Shown: positions 12,697-25,210, counted from the stretch's first letter. The stretch is 64,000 nucleotides of DNA from Warburgia ugandensis (GCA_035236585.1 CP141133.1:43603729-43667728), one strand, 5' to 3'. Made by a program: numbers and translations. The notes: generated by a model not told the origin, from the letters alone.

Positions 12697-13890
12697 ATGG
12701 CCCCTAAAAGGAGAACAAGGTCCACTCCTACTACACCTGCTGCTATATCTTTTGAGTCCTCAGGACAAGGAAATCAAGTGGCAGAGATTATGGCCCAGGT
12801 GATTCATGCTTTGTTGCCACATTTACCACAGAGGCCGACATTGACACCACAAGTAGTGTCACATGTACCGACACCACCAGCTGTGTCACAGATACCAGCA
12901 TCAGTAGCATCATAGATACCGCCACCAGCAGTATCACAGATACCACTACCAGTAGTATCACAGGCACCACCAACAGCATCAAAAGCACTGCAACCAACAG
13001 CTGTACATAGTGGCGTTGGTTAGAAAGAGAGTCCAAAAAGGGCAGACAAACTTCTAGAGAAGTTCCAGCGTATGGTGCCAACATTCACTGGTGAGGGTGA
13101 AGTTGAGGATGCAGAAAGATGGATTTTTGCAGTTGAAAAGGCCTTTAAGGCTATGGAAGTACCTACTGACAAACAGGTACAGGTTGTTACATATATATTG
13201 ACAGAGGAAGCCGGGTTTTAGTGGTAGATAGCTGAGATGACTCACTTTTCTGGAGATTTGATTTCATGGGAGGATTTTAAAAAACTATTTAATGATAAGT
13301 ACTTTCCACTTCATGTACAAAAGGAAGAGATAGAATTTATAGAATTGAAACAAAGGAATCTCACTGTTCAGCAATAAGAACAGTGGTTTACACGATTGAG
13401 GAGATTTGTTCTGAATGCAGGCGTGACTGACTCTCAGATCATAGATAGATTTGTTTATGGCTTGAATCTGACATTGGGAAATTTGGTGTTATTGAAGTAG
13501 CCAACCACAGTGGCTAAGGTAGTTGAGGTTGCTGCTACTATAGAACAAGGTCTTATACGTGGTAGAGTAGAGAAGGAGAGTGAACAATATGCTAGTGGTT
13601 CTGGATACACTGATAAGGGAAAGAGGCCTTTCTCCTTTTCCCAGACTCAGAGGCCCCATTCACAACAACAGCCCACAGGACATGGTAGAAGTCTAATTAA
13701 GAGGTTTTGTCGGAGGTGTAAGAAGACCCATTTTGGTGAGAATTGCTCAAGACCAGGACAAGGAACACCTCAACATCATCAACATCAATATCAAAGGTAG
13801 AGGTCACCTATACGATGCTACATATGCAATGAGCTTGGGCATATATCCAGAGACTGTCCCAAGAGGGTAGGAAACAGGTAGTTTGACAAT
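12697..13890 (+). pseudogene. Element A gag with two zinc knuckles
   Basis: Gag makes the virus-like particle and binds the element RNA. After a T/P/S/Q-rich leader with repeated VSQIP units (12850-13000), the retrotransposon gag core is seen at about 13030-13500: FQRMVPTFTGEGEVEDAERW, ISWEDFKKLFNDKYFP and a YGLNL-type end. Two knuckles follow: CRRCKKTHFGENC (CX2CX3HX4C, 13708-13746) and CYICNELGHISRDC (CX2CX4HX4C, 13816-13857). Two-knuckle gag is usual for Tekay. Eight stops break it, several at Q codons. Confidence 0.88.
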
Positions 13891-14400
13891 GTGACTAAGC
13901 CAAATGAGGCCCCTCGCAGCCAGGGATGGGTTTATGCTATTACAACAAAGCAAGCACAATCATCAGATGCAGTGATTGAAGGTACAATTCCTATTGTAAA
14001 TCAACATGCAAAGGTCTTATTTGATACAGGATCTACGCATTCTTTTATTTCTTGTGTGTTTGCTTCATGTGTGGAATTGCATGTACATACCATGGGGTTC
14101 AGGTTAGACGTGACGACTCCGCTGGGAGAGTCGATACTAGTAGAATAGTTCATTCAAGAGGTGCCTATTGTTATCATGAGTGAAAGGATGGATGGGGACC
14201 TCATTCTCCTTGATATGGTGGATTTTGACATCATCTTAGGCATGGACTGGTTGACAAGATTTTGGGCAACGGTGGACTACAGAAAGAAGAGGATTACATT
14301 CTCCCCACTAGGTCGCCCAATAGTCTCATTTCAGGGGAGACAAGATATAACAGGAGCATGTTTTATTTCAGCTTTAAAGGCAAACCGACACATTTGGAAG
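13891..14400 (+). pseudogene. Element A aspartic protease region
   Basis: Retropepsin-like protease that would process the polyprotein. The catalytic motif LFDTGSTHSF is intact (DTGS at 14023-14034), followed by one stop at 14146 and the C-terminal flap/fold motif DFDIILGMDWL at about 14222-14255, also intact. It lies directly after the second zinc knuckle and before the RT, as in Tekay elements. Confidence 0.9.
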
Positions 14401-14454
14401 GGGTGTCGAGCATTTCTAGCTAGTGTGATAGCGATAGATCCTAAGAGACCTCAA

Positions 14455-15810
14455 ATTGAGAAGTTAGATGTGGTCAATGAGTTCCAAGACGTCTTTTCGA
14501 AGGAGCTTTTAGGACTACCACCGCGAAGAGAAATTGACTTCACCATCGAGTTACTTCCAGGCATGGCTCCTATCTCTAAGGCGCCATATAGGATGGGACC
14601 TGCTGATTTGAAGGAGCTTAGAACACAACTCCAAGAATTGCTAGACAAATGATTCATTAGACCTAGTGGATCACCTTGGGGAGCACCAGTCCTCTTTGTG
14701 AAGAAGAAGGATGGATCAATGCGTCTTTGCATTGATTATCGTATGTTGAATAGTGTGACTGTGAAGAACCGCTACCCATTACCCAGAATTGACGACCTTT
14801 TTTATCAGCTTTAGTCAGCACAGATCTTTTTGAAGATCAATTTGAGGTCAGGGTATCATCAGTTGAGAATTAGAGACTTGGACATCTCTAAGATGGCATT
14901 CAGGACGTGTTATGGTCATTATGAGTTTTTAGTAATGCCATTTGGTCTAACGAACGTGCCTGCAGTTTTCATGGATCTCATGAATTGGGTCTTCTGAGCC
15001 TACTTGGATAAGTTTGTGATTGTGTTTGTAGACGACATTCTTGTGTACTCTGCAAGCAAGGAGGAGCACAATAAGCACTTGCGCATTGTTTTGGACACAT
15101 TACGAACTCATCAATTGTTTGCCAAGTTCAGCAAGTGTGAGTTCTGGTTGGAACAAGTGAATTTCCTTGGCCACGTTATCTCAAAGAATGGAGTGGCCAT
15201 TGACCCAACAAAGGTGGAGGCAGTGATGGGTTGGGATCAGCCCAAAACAGTGACTGAAATTTGTAGTTTCCTTGGTCTCGCGGGCTATTATCGCAGATTT
15301 ATTGAGGGGTTCTCAAGAATCGCCATGCCTTTAACAGCATTAACCAGGAAAGACATGAGGTTTATATGGACCGATGCATGTGAGATGAGCTTTCAGGAGC
15401 TCAAGAGGAGACTTACCTCCGCACCAATATTGACCTTACCAACGGGCCTCGGTGGTTTCATTGTATATTGCGATGCTTCTGGTAAGGGACTTGGTGCAGT
15501 GCTAATGCAGCATGACCGGGTGATTGCCTATGCATCATGACAATTAAAGACACACGAGCTAAATTACCCTACACATGACTTGGAATTAGCAGCAGTGGTT
15601 TTTGCATTGAAGTTATGGTGGTACTACCTTTACGGAGAGAAATTTGAGGTTTTCTCAAATGATAAGAGTCTTAATTATTTCATCACACAGAGTGACTTGA
15701 ATCTGAGATAAAGGAGGTGGATGGAGTATCTTAAGGATTATGACTTCATGATATGATATCATCCAGGGAAAGCAAATGTAGTGGTCAATGCCTTGAGTAG
15801 AAAGTCAAGG
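14455..15810 (+). pseudogene. Element A reverse transcriptase and RNase H
   Basis: RT motifs in order: [32 protein letters not shown] (about 14671-14730), [30 protein letters not shown] and the catalytic FVDDILVYS (FVDD at 15025-15036), then [10 protein letters not shown]. RNase H follows with [15 protein letters not shown] (catalytic D at 15472-15474), [19 protein letters not shown], and the end YHPGKANVV. The catalytic residues of RT are present, but stops at 14650, 14812, 14995, 15538, 15709 and 15754 cut the frame. Substitutions such as NRVF to NWVF and TRYGH to TCYGH also fit C-to-T changes. Confidence 0.93.
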
Positions 15811-16980
15811 TCAATGGTCGCACATTTATTAGTTAAGTCGAGGTTCATTGATAGAGTCATACAAGCACAGGCAGAGGATGTTGAAACCCAGGACTTGTGT
15901 GGCAAGGTAGGTTTTGCCAAAGGACAGGATACATGTGTACGTTTTCAAGGAAGGTTGGTAGTTCCAGTAGTTGATGGCTTGAGGCGAGAGCCACTTCAGG
16001 AGGCACATCAAAAAATTTTGCCTCAAGTCCTGGTACATCTTCGTACCCCTGGGTGAGTGTGTAGCATGGTGTTTGACTTGTCAACAAGTCAACGAAGAAC
16101 ATCAAAGGCCAGCAGGTATGTTGCAAACCTTAGAGCTTCCTGAGTGGAAGTGGGACCATATTACCATGGATTTCATTGTGGGTTTGCCCAGGACAGCAAG
16201 TGGGCATGATATGATATGGGTAATAGTGGATAGATTAACTAAGTCTGCTCATTTCCTCCCCATTCGACAAACTTAGTCTGTTGATAGCTTGGCAAAGTTG
16301 TATGTTAAGGAAATCGTGAGTTTGCATGGTACCCCTCTAACTATTATCTCTGACAGGGATAGTAGATTCACCTCAAAGTATTGGCGGAGTGTACAGGGGC
16401 ATTCGGATCGGCATTGAGATTTAGCACTGCCTTTCACCTACAAACTGATGGTCAATCAGAGAGGACCGTCCAGACTATAGAAGACATGTTGAGGTCATGT
16501 GCCATTGATTGGAAGGGCAGTTGGGATGAGCACTTACCATTGGTGGAGTTTGCTTACAACAATAGCTTTCATGCGAGTATTGGCATGGCTCCTTATGAGG
16601 CACTCTATGGAAGACCATGCCGATCACCTATATGTTGGAGTGACATTGGTGAGAGGCGATTGTTGAAGTCTGAGATAGTTGAACAGTGTGCAGAGAAAGT
16701 TCGGTTAATCCAAAGGCAATTATTGACCGCTCATAGCCGCCGAAGAGTTATGCCGACAAGGGTCGTAGACATGTAGAGTTTGTAGTGGGAGACCATGTTT
16801 TCTTGAAGATTTCTCCAATGAAGGGTGTGATGAGGTTTGGAGTCAAAGGAAAGTTGAGCCCTCGGTACATTGGACCCTTTGAGATCTTAAAAAGGGTTGG
16901 GCTTGTAGCCTATTAGTTGGCTTTACCACTGCGACTAGCAGGTGTTCATGATGTTTTTCATATATCAATGTTGAGAAAAT
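15811..16980 (+). pseudogene. Element A integrase
   Basis: Inserts the DNA copy into the chromosome. The zinc domain is damaged: the first half (EAHQ...) is separated from CVAWCLTCQQV by a small deletion that changes frame from 1 to 2. The core keeps all three acidic residues: D in ITMDFIVGLP (16169-16171), D in ISDRDSRF (16352-16354) and E in TDGQSERTVQT (16459-16461). The last two are 107 nt apart where 108 is expected for D-35-E, which pinpoints a 1-nt loss. Then come FAYNNSFHASIGMAPYEALY and, after another shift near 16735, LSPRYIGPFEILKRVG of the C-terminal domain. Confidence 0.9.
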
Positions 16981-16989
16981 ATATGGCAG

Positions 16990-17215
16990 ATCCTTCACAC
17001 ATATTACAACAAATTCCTACAGAGCTACATCCAGATCTAACCTTTGAGGAAAGAGCTATACAGATTTTAGATTATAAGACACAGGAAATGAGAAGTAGAA
17101 CTATTTCATTGGTCAAGGTTCTTTGGCAACACCATTCAATGGAAGAGGCAACATGGGAGATGGAAGAGCAGATGCGGCATACACATCCTGAACATTTTAA
17201 GGAACGAGGTGAGAA
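16990..17215 (+). pseudogene. Element A chromodomain
   Basis: Frame-3 reading after the integrase: LHPDLTFEERAIQILDYKTQ, EMRSRTISLVKVLWQHHSME, EATWEMEEQM, ending HPEHFK. The ILD..., VKVLW and EATWE blocks define the Tekay/Del-type chromodomain. No stop is seen within it. It places A, and by similarity D, among the chromoviruses. Confidence 0.9.
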
Positions 17216-17239
17216 GAATTTCGAGGAAGAAATTTCTAT

Positions 17240-17252
17240 AAGGGCAGGAGAA
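17240..17252 (+). other. Polypurine tract of element A
   Basis: AAGGGCAGGAGAA ending exactly at the 3' LTR start; one C interrupts the purine run. Confidence 0.75.
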
Positions 17253-19091
17253 TGTAAGAACTCTGAAAAAAAAAAAAAAAAACTTAAAATAGAGGGGGCC
17301 GTAATTGATACGGACACCCCCCCCCACTTAAAGAAAAAAAAAAGAATAGACCTAATGGTCTGTTTTCCATGTGATTGAGAGAGGGAGAAGAAAAGAGGAA
17401 GAGAGAGTGGGGGAGAAGGAAAGAGGAGAAAGGAGGGGAGGAAACTACCCATCCTCCACCCTCCATTTCTCCCATCAACTAAGGGAGGAGGAGATCGACG
17501 GTGGAGAAGAGTTGACGGTCGCCGGAAAAAACAGAGTGAACGGCGTCATTGATCGACGATTGGTGCCGTTCATTGTCTTCCGCTCACTACCACCAGCAAA
17601 AGCCCTATAGTTGCTCGTTGATTTAACAAGTTTTGGTGGGGGGAAAAGGAGGAAAATAGTACCCAAGACGGGATTTGCTGGCGACGGGAAAATCAATGGC
17701 AATCTCGTTCTTCGGTGACGATTGGAGGTTGAATACACTCCTTAAGGGTAAGATCTGGGATACCCATCTCTTGAATCTTGATAGTTTGCAAAATTTATGT
17801 ATTTTTAACCTAGATCTATAATTAGGGATGATCCAACCGTCCAATCCCTAATCTAAGGGTAGGGATGAAAAATTAAAGACTTGATGTAGTCTAAATCGCA
17901 CAGAGGTTCCATTATTTTTGGGTTTATATGTATATTGCGCAATAGCGCATGTGCAGGGCACCATGGTATTTTAGGTCAATAATGAGTACTCATGACCAAC
18001 AGCAGGTGGCTGAATTTGAGTGGTTTTATACTTGTAAAATCTTGATGAGATTTAGAGTATGTGTGTGTGAATATATATAGGTGCGTATACACTAGTTGAA
18101 ATACTCTTTATTTACATTTAAGCATTTCTTGGTTTAAATGCATTTCTCTATTGGTTTTGAGGCATGCGAAGAGTCGTGACTATCTTCCATATCATCTAAA
18201 TGTTTTACTAAGGTTATTATCATTATTTGGAAGCAGTAAGCATGGATGTTAAATTGACGATTCAAACTGATTGGACATGGAAACTATTTGAAATGGCATG
18301 GTATGAATTTTGGAATATATTATACTACTTATTTGGCATCAAATGACACAAAATTTCACAAAGTATGATAAATTGTTCCTTTTAAAGTTAGAACTGCATA
18401 AACTTGTGTGTTGATGATGAAACTACCTACACAAGCAAAGGCTTGTTGAGCTATTGTACTTGTTTACAATATCTTAGGTTAGAAGGACTACAGCAAAGGG
18501 AAATGCACATAGTTTTGATTTGGAAGCTATAAGGAAGCTATTTTGAGTAAAGGTGAGGTATAGGTAAAGATTTCTGAAGGTTCTTACAACTCTTATGTAA
18601 AATAAAATTGTTTCATGACTATTAGAAAAGGACATGTGAATGTGTATTCATTACCGTTTGACATGAATGGCTATGACTGGAGTGGTCTTGGGTATACAGG
18701 TCAATTACCTAGCCTTTTTGGCATTACCAAAATGTTTCATTTGTTTAAATTAAACGAAAATGTGTATGTTGGTATTTGGAGGGAGACGGAGTCTCTATCA
18801 TGGATATTTATATGTACATGATGATTATCAGGTGTCGCATTGTATTCGTTAAATGCACGAGGTCCGAAATACAGGGGAGACTCTGCCGGATTTTTGGTAG
18901 GAATGTGATATTCATTCCTCTGAAAATCATTGATTTTTTTTAAAAAAAAAGGAGAGACACTTGGGATTTTTAAGGTATTCTTTTTAAAGTTATTCTTCCG
19001 CTATTTGGTTTTGAATAGTTTTATAAAAGTATTGAGGCCCCACAAAGCAAAAGATTTGTGAAAAAATGTTATATAAACCGGGGATGTCACA
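17253..19091 (+). repeat. Element A 3' LTR, with internal deletion
   Basis: 1839 bp, same ends as the 5' LTR. Against it, 771 bp (10591-11361) are missing at the junction near 17895-17900; only 1-2 bases of homology are seen there. It is followed by CTCAA (19092-19096). Confidence 0.92.
18449..18474. other. Stem-loop of A 3' LTR
   Basis: Same hairpin as at 11925 with one mismatch in the left arm (AGCTATTGTA opposite TACAATATCT). Confidence 0.65.
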
Positions 19092-19096
19092 CTCAA
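19092..19096 (+). repeat. Target site duplication of element A, right copy (CTCAA)
   Basis: Matches 9927-9931 exactly. Confidence 0.9.
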
Positions 19097-19210
19097 AGTT
19101 TCCATCACTAACTCCATCATGAGCTTCAAAGAATGTAATAACGCCAATTTTTGTAAATTGATTGAGAAAATCAATAAAGTTTGAGTTTTCAAAATTTCTG
19201 GGCTCGAATA
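19097..19210 (-). pseudogene. Element C: RNase H fragment stranded between A and B
   Basis: Only 114 bp of C separate the two large insertions. On the minus strand it reads NFENSNFIDFLNQFTKIGVITFFEAHDGVSDGNFE, which follows the spacing of the gypsy RNase H start (NFEK...CDAS...GIGAVL...IAFFSE) though the catalytic D is not recognisable. Upstream it joins, across B, the VTNAPI end of C's RT; downstream, across A, it jumps straight to C's integrase, so the rest of RNase H was already deleted when A arrived. Confidence 0.65.
19206..19210 (+). repeat. Probable target site duplication of element B, left copy (GAATA)
   Basis: GAATA just before the LTR-homologous sequence; the same five bases follow the other LTR at 31953-31957. 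Both LTR tips are mutated (TTAGG..., ...TCATA), so the boundary rests on this match and on the continuity of C. Confidence 0.65.
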
Positions 19211-19709
19211 TTAGGTAATTCAAAATTATCTTTTTATAGATATTAAAACATGATTTAAAACTTATAATTTATGAATGTATTAAAAAAATCAATTGAAATG
19301 ACGCTAAGTACGTTCAATTCCGAGTTAAAATGAAAAATCCCTAATTTTCTTCATTTTTATGAATAAAAGGGTAAAATGGTAATTTAACCTATAACTTAGA
19401 TCTAAGACATCAATATTTAGTATATACTCAAAAATATGATTCCAACTCCACTAAGCACGCTCAATTCCGAGTTAGGGAGAATAAAATGGATTTTTCTCCA
19501 TGAGAGGGCAAAATGATCCTTTCACACCGTGTGGGGCCCACAAGGGGCCAACAGACAAATCCAATAGCCAGAAAACATGTAATGAGTGGTCAAACCACTA
19601 TCAGCTGCTAGTGTAGAAGGAGGTGCTAGTGGAGGATCCAATTTTAAATTAATATTTAAAAGAATTAAAACATAATTATTACAAGTAATTATAAAAAATG
19701 CAAAACACC

Positions 19710-19717
19710 TATAAATA
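19710..19717 (+). promoter_or_regulatory. TATA box of B 5' LTR
   Basis: TATAAATA about 500 bp into the LTR, preceded by the U3 block shared with B' and E. Confidence 0.6.
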
Positions 19718-22700
19718 CCTCTCCAAAAATCTTCCAAAAATGTTCATTAAAATTCCCATGAAATCATCTTGCTTACTTTAAAAAACCAAATCTAGATTCC
19801 TTTCCAAAATTCCAAAACTCCCAAAAATCTCCCTTCTTGCATTTCTCTCTCCTCTCTCTAATTGAAATAAGAGACTTAAATTCAATTAGGCACTCTGTTC
19901 CAAATTAAATCTCATACATCCCACTATTCAAATTGTCCTAGACTACCTAATCTACAAAACCCCTAAATCAATTTCAAGTTCCAACGATGTAATCTATCGA
20001 GCTATCTTATCATCAAAGGGTATTTATTTCAAATTGGGCTTTAAATCTACGTTGTTTCTCCAATTCGGTAGGTGGAAACACTTCCTATAATTATTTCATG
20101 TTGTTTTATGTAATTTTTATTTTTTTATAATTATTTTTAGGCTAAAATTTATAAAAATAAAGTAAGGACTAGAACCCTTCAATTTTGGATGATGGAGGGC
20201 TCAGATGGAAAATCTGAGTAGCCTAGTAGATCCAGAAGGGTCCATAACCCCTAGGGTAGAAATTTCAAGAATTTTTTATTAAGTTTTGAGGCCTTAATTA
20301 TAAAAAGATTGATTGGACGGTCCAAAACGGATTGTCCGATCTCCCAAATTAGATCGGCTCCCAAGATGCATTGCGAAATGCCGCATAGAAACGTGCCATG
20401 CGTGACATCATCCTAACAGGATGACTTTGCGACAGCATAGGTCATGGGGGAGAGCGTTATGTGTGCATCCCGGTGATGAGCACGCGGTGACCGCTTTGCC
20501 CAATCAATCCAGGCCATCCGTTTCGTTAGGCCTAAATCAAATATGGACCCTAAGAATGACTGTGAACTTCATAGTTTAATTGTGGAGTCATCTGAACTCC
20601 AAATTGAGATTGGAAAGAGGCTATGGAAAGCTTATAACGTCTATTTTCTTCTAAAACCATAATAATGATAAAAACATTCTAGAAACATTCTGTTTTTAAG
20701 AATTTAGTTTTTAATTTTCATGATCTTCAAGATCTGAGATGTTTAGATTTGGGGATCTAATTTATTAATAATATAATATTGAAATCAAGTGATATGCATG
20801 ATTTATTTGGACAGTTCTAAGATAAATTGAGGGATTTACCCTTTATGGTAGAAAAAACCAAAAAATACTAAGGGACCCACTTGATCAATGACATCAAGTA
20901 TGATCAGATCCTTAGAATGGATTGAATGAATGATATTATGATGGAATCCATTGAGATCATGGATTGAATATGACCAAAAACAAAGGGATATGATCTTGGA
21001 CCTTAATGGAGTAAAAGCCCTAAAATTAATTAAAACCCTTGATTGAAAGGAAAAGACTTAAGATCTAATGGTTGCATCATAAGAAAAAGCTTTAATAATG
21101 AGAAGTGGGTTAGGATGCGTTATGCATTATTTCATTTGATTTATTTCATGAATATAGGATCCACGATAGATTATTTTAGCATAACTTCATTTCAAATGTC
21201 CATAAAATTATTCATGAATGATGAATTGTAACTTAGGACCATGTTGCTATGATTTCATGCAATTGTAACTTAGGACCATGCTAGGATTTCATGTTAGATT
21301 AAACTATGGTATGAGATGGTACCTTAGGTCCATGATAGTTTAATTTGAGTTTATTAGATAAAGTACATTAGTTAGAAATCATGCTAGTGTAATCTTAAGT
21401 ACTTTGTACCATTATCATTAGGTTGTTCAATTATGTAGTTTTATGCTTTAAAGTTATAATTCATTTATGGTTAAATTTTATTAGTAGATTTAATTGTTAA
21501 AGTAATTATGAGATAAATAGCATAAAACATCAAAAATAGAATCTAATGAGAAAGTAGAGTTTCATGACACAAATAAGAGTGAATTATTTGACTTAGACTT
21601 AATTAGTAAGGGCTATAGTTAGTAGGACAATATAAGGATTATCAAATCCTTGGCCTAAACTAGGAGAATAATAAACCCCATGAGTGACATTTTAAATGTT
21701 CATGGACTTAATTAAATACTTAGGGTTAACAGGCCCATAGGAACCTTATCAAAGGTTGAGCTAAGGTCACTCTAGTGAATGTTGAACATGGTGGTTAAGG
21801 GGTTTTCTAATAGAGCCTCGCTCTTCCCCTACCTTCTGTTGATGTTTGTGAGGTCTAAACGCCTCCTTACATGAGGATTGAAGTGACCACTTTGTGTTCA
21901 CCCATTCAACTAATAAGCCTTAGCCATTGGAAATAAGAGGAGCAGTGTAGACTTAAGCTGAAATAAGTTATCTTCAACTAGTAAAATATTAACTGGTTGA
22001 ATAATAATAATAAGAGCATAAAAGGTTAATAAATTATCTAACCATAATAAAAATTGTAAGTAAGATAAGGATGATCAAATAAGAACCATTGGATCTTGAA
22101 TGATCAAGAACAATAAAAAGAAATAAATACTTCTTGATGATATATATATATATATATTGCTTACAACTTAGATCAAATAGGATAGAAGATCTTAGATCAA
22201 ATAGAAGATCAGAATCATTGATCGATTATGATTCAAGGAAGAGAACCAAGATCATCCTCCTTAGGGATGATCAAACAACTAAACTTAGATCAAAGAAGAA
22301 CTAGATGATAGAAGATCTAAGCCCTTGATGTTTATCAATATGTACAAATTGTTGATTAAAGGATCTATAAAAGATCAAGATCAAAGAAAGGAATATACAA
22401 AGACTTAGAATAGAAAATATTTATATTTGAAAGATTAGAAGATCATTCTAACCATTAGATCTATTGATCAATAGGATTATTCAGATTGTATATATATTGA
22501 CAGTATGTGTGGATTTACAGATTACATACATCAGTCAGGATCATGGAAGATTTGAAGAGATAGATCACTACTTAAAGGTAGGAGGACTTTATGAATGCAT
22601 CTACATGGGATGTACATGTTGAACACATCATCTTATATTGACAAGTGAAATGTTAATACTTGTATTAAATGCCCTGAAACCCTTATGATCCAACCAAACA

Positions 22701-23481
22701 TATATGAAATGGTTAAGTTAGAATTGAGGACTAGACTCTAAATGAATATGGAACCAGAAGATATTCTAGCCCTAAGTAGACAAACAGATTGTCTGATATG
22801 TATGAAACTTATTTTACATACAAGCATGAAGACTTGTGCTTTTGTTTTAAATAGGCATAAGCCTGGGGATGCTATGCTTGGGGAGTTATGAGGGTTTGGC
22901 CACCCGCTTCCCAAAATTTGATGATTTGAAGATACCTTACCCTATACAAGGCTAAAAGTCAGGTGGGGCAATTATGGGAAGGCCACCACTGTGAAAGTCC
23001 TATCTCCCCATATGAGCAGTGACACAATATTTTTCACCGTAGTATTAGTGGTGAACAGGATAGTTATTCGAGCATGCTAGTATGGATCAGACTATAGCAT
23101 GGTAGTCCTTTGATTATTTTGCACTATGATGCATATGAGATAGGCATAGTGAAATGCCTTATGTTATGGCATGATAAAATACCAGGTAATTGTATATTAC
23201 CAGTATTTCCCAAGAAGGGAAATTCCCAATATAGGACTAGATGAAGTACTGATTTCTCATAGTGGAAAGAATTGATCAGCTTAGTTGGGAATGATATTTG
23301 ACTACTTCCATAAATTTGATAGATTTATCCATATACAGCATGTATGTATAAGGATGTACATATATTACAAAGTAAAGAGTTAGATACATGAGTATGTTTA
23401 TGAATAATGGGATTATAAAGTATTAGAATTATACTATCAAATATTATGCTTCTTGAATCCCTTACCAAGCATGGCTTGTTG

Positions 23482-23515
23482 AGATATTGTAAATGTTTGA
23501 ATGTTTATAATATCT
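23482..23515. other. Stem-loop of B 5' LTR
   Basis: AGATATTGTAAAT faces GTTTATAATATCT; two positions are changed relative to the perfect 13-bp stem of the 3' LTR copy. Confidence 0.6.
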
Positions 23516-23946
23516 TAGATACAGAGAAGGAGAGTTAGGATCTCAAGACTATAGAAAACTTGAAGAGAATAATCATCAGGGTATTCCCCTTGAAGACGTG
23601 TATTTTGTTTTGTTTGAGAGTATTGTATTGTAATGAGAGTTTCATTGTATGGTGAGCTTTGCGTTTGGATTATGTAATTTGGGCAAGTATTTTAATGGAT
23701 TTGGGCTATACTATGAACCACTGGATGGATTTTGGAATTTAATAAAAATATATTCCTTCAATGGGATTTTATCTCGTACAAAAATTTTACTTATGTTATG
23801 TATGAAGTGATGACTTGGGTTTTTCAAAACAAGTTCTAAAGAAAAGAATTTCTGCTGCTTTATTTTGCGAAATTTTTTTACTACTAAGGGCCCTACCTTT
23901 GAAAATGTATTACAAAATGTGTTACAAAAACCCAGGTCGCCACAGT

Positions 23947-23958
23947 TGGTATCAGAGC
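23947..23958 (+). other. Primer binding site of element B
   Basis: TGGTATCAGAGC two bases after the LTR end, the same initiator tRNA-Met site as in A and E. Confidence 0.92.
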
Positions 23959-24075
23959 TATTCATCTAGTCACAGTATAGTACAAATATGTCCAAAGGAG
24001 AGATAATAATCCAATTTTAGGTTAAGATAGAAATAGTTGTATAGAATACTAATAGAAATTTTAGTTTATGAGCCG

Positions 24076-25210
24076 ATGCCACCAAAGAGAGTCATAAGGC
24101 AAATAGCTCAAAATACTCCAGAAGACAACACAGAGAGATTAACCATGAATAATGTGGAAGAGATGGTAACAAGGGTATTGGGGAACCTTCTTCCTGACAT
24201 TCAACAAACCCAAAGTTCATCACCTCTCGTAGAGACACTAAGTATGCAGACTCAAGCTTAGCCTAAAGTGAGACACAATACACCAACACCAACACCAGTT
24301 ACTCCCACACTAGTACAGGGGCAATCTTCCCTTTTACCAAGTGAAGAAGTTAGAAAGTCTCCATTACCACTAGAAAAAGTTGACAAAATGATAGAGAGAT
24401 TTCAAAAGATGGCTACAGTGTATAATGGCATGGGTGAAGCTGAGAAGGCTGAGGAATAGAAGTATGAAGTAGAAAGGACTTTTGGTGCACTACATACTCC
24501 TCCAGAGTTGAAGGTGAAATTTGCCACCTATCTATTAAAACAAGAAGCTGCATTTTGTTGGAGATCAACTAACCACACCTTCTTCTCAAATTCTAAAGAT
24601 ACTATGTGAGAGGAATTTAAGGAAGTCTTTAACCACAAATATTTCCCTTCTCATGTACAAGCCAGGAAGCTGATAGAATTTCTAGAACTAAGGCAAGGGA
24701 ACATGTCAATGGTAGAATATGATAACAAGTTCATGCAGTTAAAAAGATTTGTGACTCATGTGTGTAACACTGAAACACACACAATGAATCAATTCATTGA
24801 AGGGCTACACCCAGGGCCGAAAATAAAGGTCCTCGGTACTAAAGCCACGACCTTGGCAGAATGTGTATAAATAGCTTTCAAGTTTGAAAAAGGATACAAG
24901 AAGAGTCAAACCACCAAGTTTAGTGGAGGAGGAAACAATAACCCAAAGCCCTTTCAGAAGAATAAAAGACCTTGGAACAATTTTAATCCCCAAAGAAATC
25001 AGAGGAATAATACACCAGGGCAAAATAGATGACCATGTCCAAGATGAAGAAAATTTCACCAAGGCAATATTTTCCCTAGACCTGAACAACAACAACCACA
25101 ATGGTTTCCGATCAAGTGCAATAATTGTGGGGAGTATGGACACATCACCACCTATTGCATGAAACCACTAGCAGTTAAGGAGGCAAAACCAAAAATTGCC
25201 CCTCAACATC
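24076..25210 (+). pseudogene. Element B gag (broken)
   Basis: I start at 24076 (MPPKRVIRQ), matching A's MAPKRR start, not at the upstream ATG 24037. The gag core is seen as FQKMATVYNGMGEAEKAE, EEFKEVFNHKYFPSHVQ, FIEGLHPGPK and TLAECV. The first zinc knuckle has decayed: in CPR-stop-RKFHQGNI the second and last Cys are gone. The second is intact: CNNCGEYGHITTYC (25117-25158). Stops occur at 24259, 24457, about 24607 (where W is expected) and in the region after TLAECV. The frame is lost at a poly-G run just after this segment. Confidence 0.85.

Larger units (their letters stand above)
12697..17252 (+). pseudogene. Element A gag-pol polyprotein (inactivated)
   Basis: The original single frame of about 1500 codons is still easy to follow. 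I start it at 12697 (MAPKRRTRSTPTTP), the first ATG after the primer site and the counterpart of the MPPKR start in element B. Stops in frame include 12913, 13021, 13219, 13225, 13375, 13498, 13798, 13879, 14146, 14650, 14812, 14995, 15538, 15709 and 15754. The frame shifts in the integrase zinc region (about 16040), between the second and third catalytic residues (about 16395) and near 16735. Most stops look like CAG, CAA or CGA codons with one C-to-T change. Domains are given separately below. The frame runs into the 3' LTR, as is common in this family. Confidence 0.93.
9932..19091 (+). mobile_element. Element A: near-complete Tekay/Del-type chromovirus
   Basis: A 9.16-kb Ty3/gypsy LTR retrotransposon with all landmarks: 5-bp target duplication CTCAA, 5' LTR, initiator-Met primer site, gag-pol with two zinc knuckles, protease, RT, RNase H, integrase and chromodomain, polypurine tract and 3' LTR. 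It inserted into the older minus-strand element C. It cannot encode its own proteins now: the reading frame has about 14 stops and at least three frameshifts. The LTR pair differs by roughly 1.5% in one 370-bp sample and about 6% in another, CG-richer sample, and the 3' LTR has lost 771 bp. Confidence 0.93.
19211..23944 (+). repeat. Element B 5' LTR
   Basis: 4734 bp ending CAGGTCGCCACA before the primer site. It matches 27291-31952 and, inverted, B' (1-4592). It contains the U3 block with CAATTCCGAGTT, the TATA box at 19710, an (AT) run at 22138-22157, the GGCCAC module at 22866-22970 and a stem-loop at 23482-23515. Confidence 0.85.

Noticed and set aside
12697-17252. Stops in A's gag-pol as programmed readthrough sites
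   Set aside because: There are about 14 of them scattered over all domains together with frameshifts, which fits decay and not a recoding signal.
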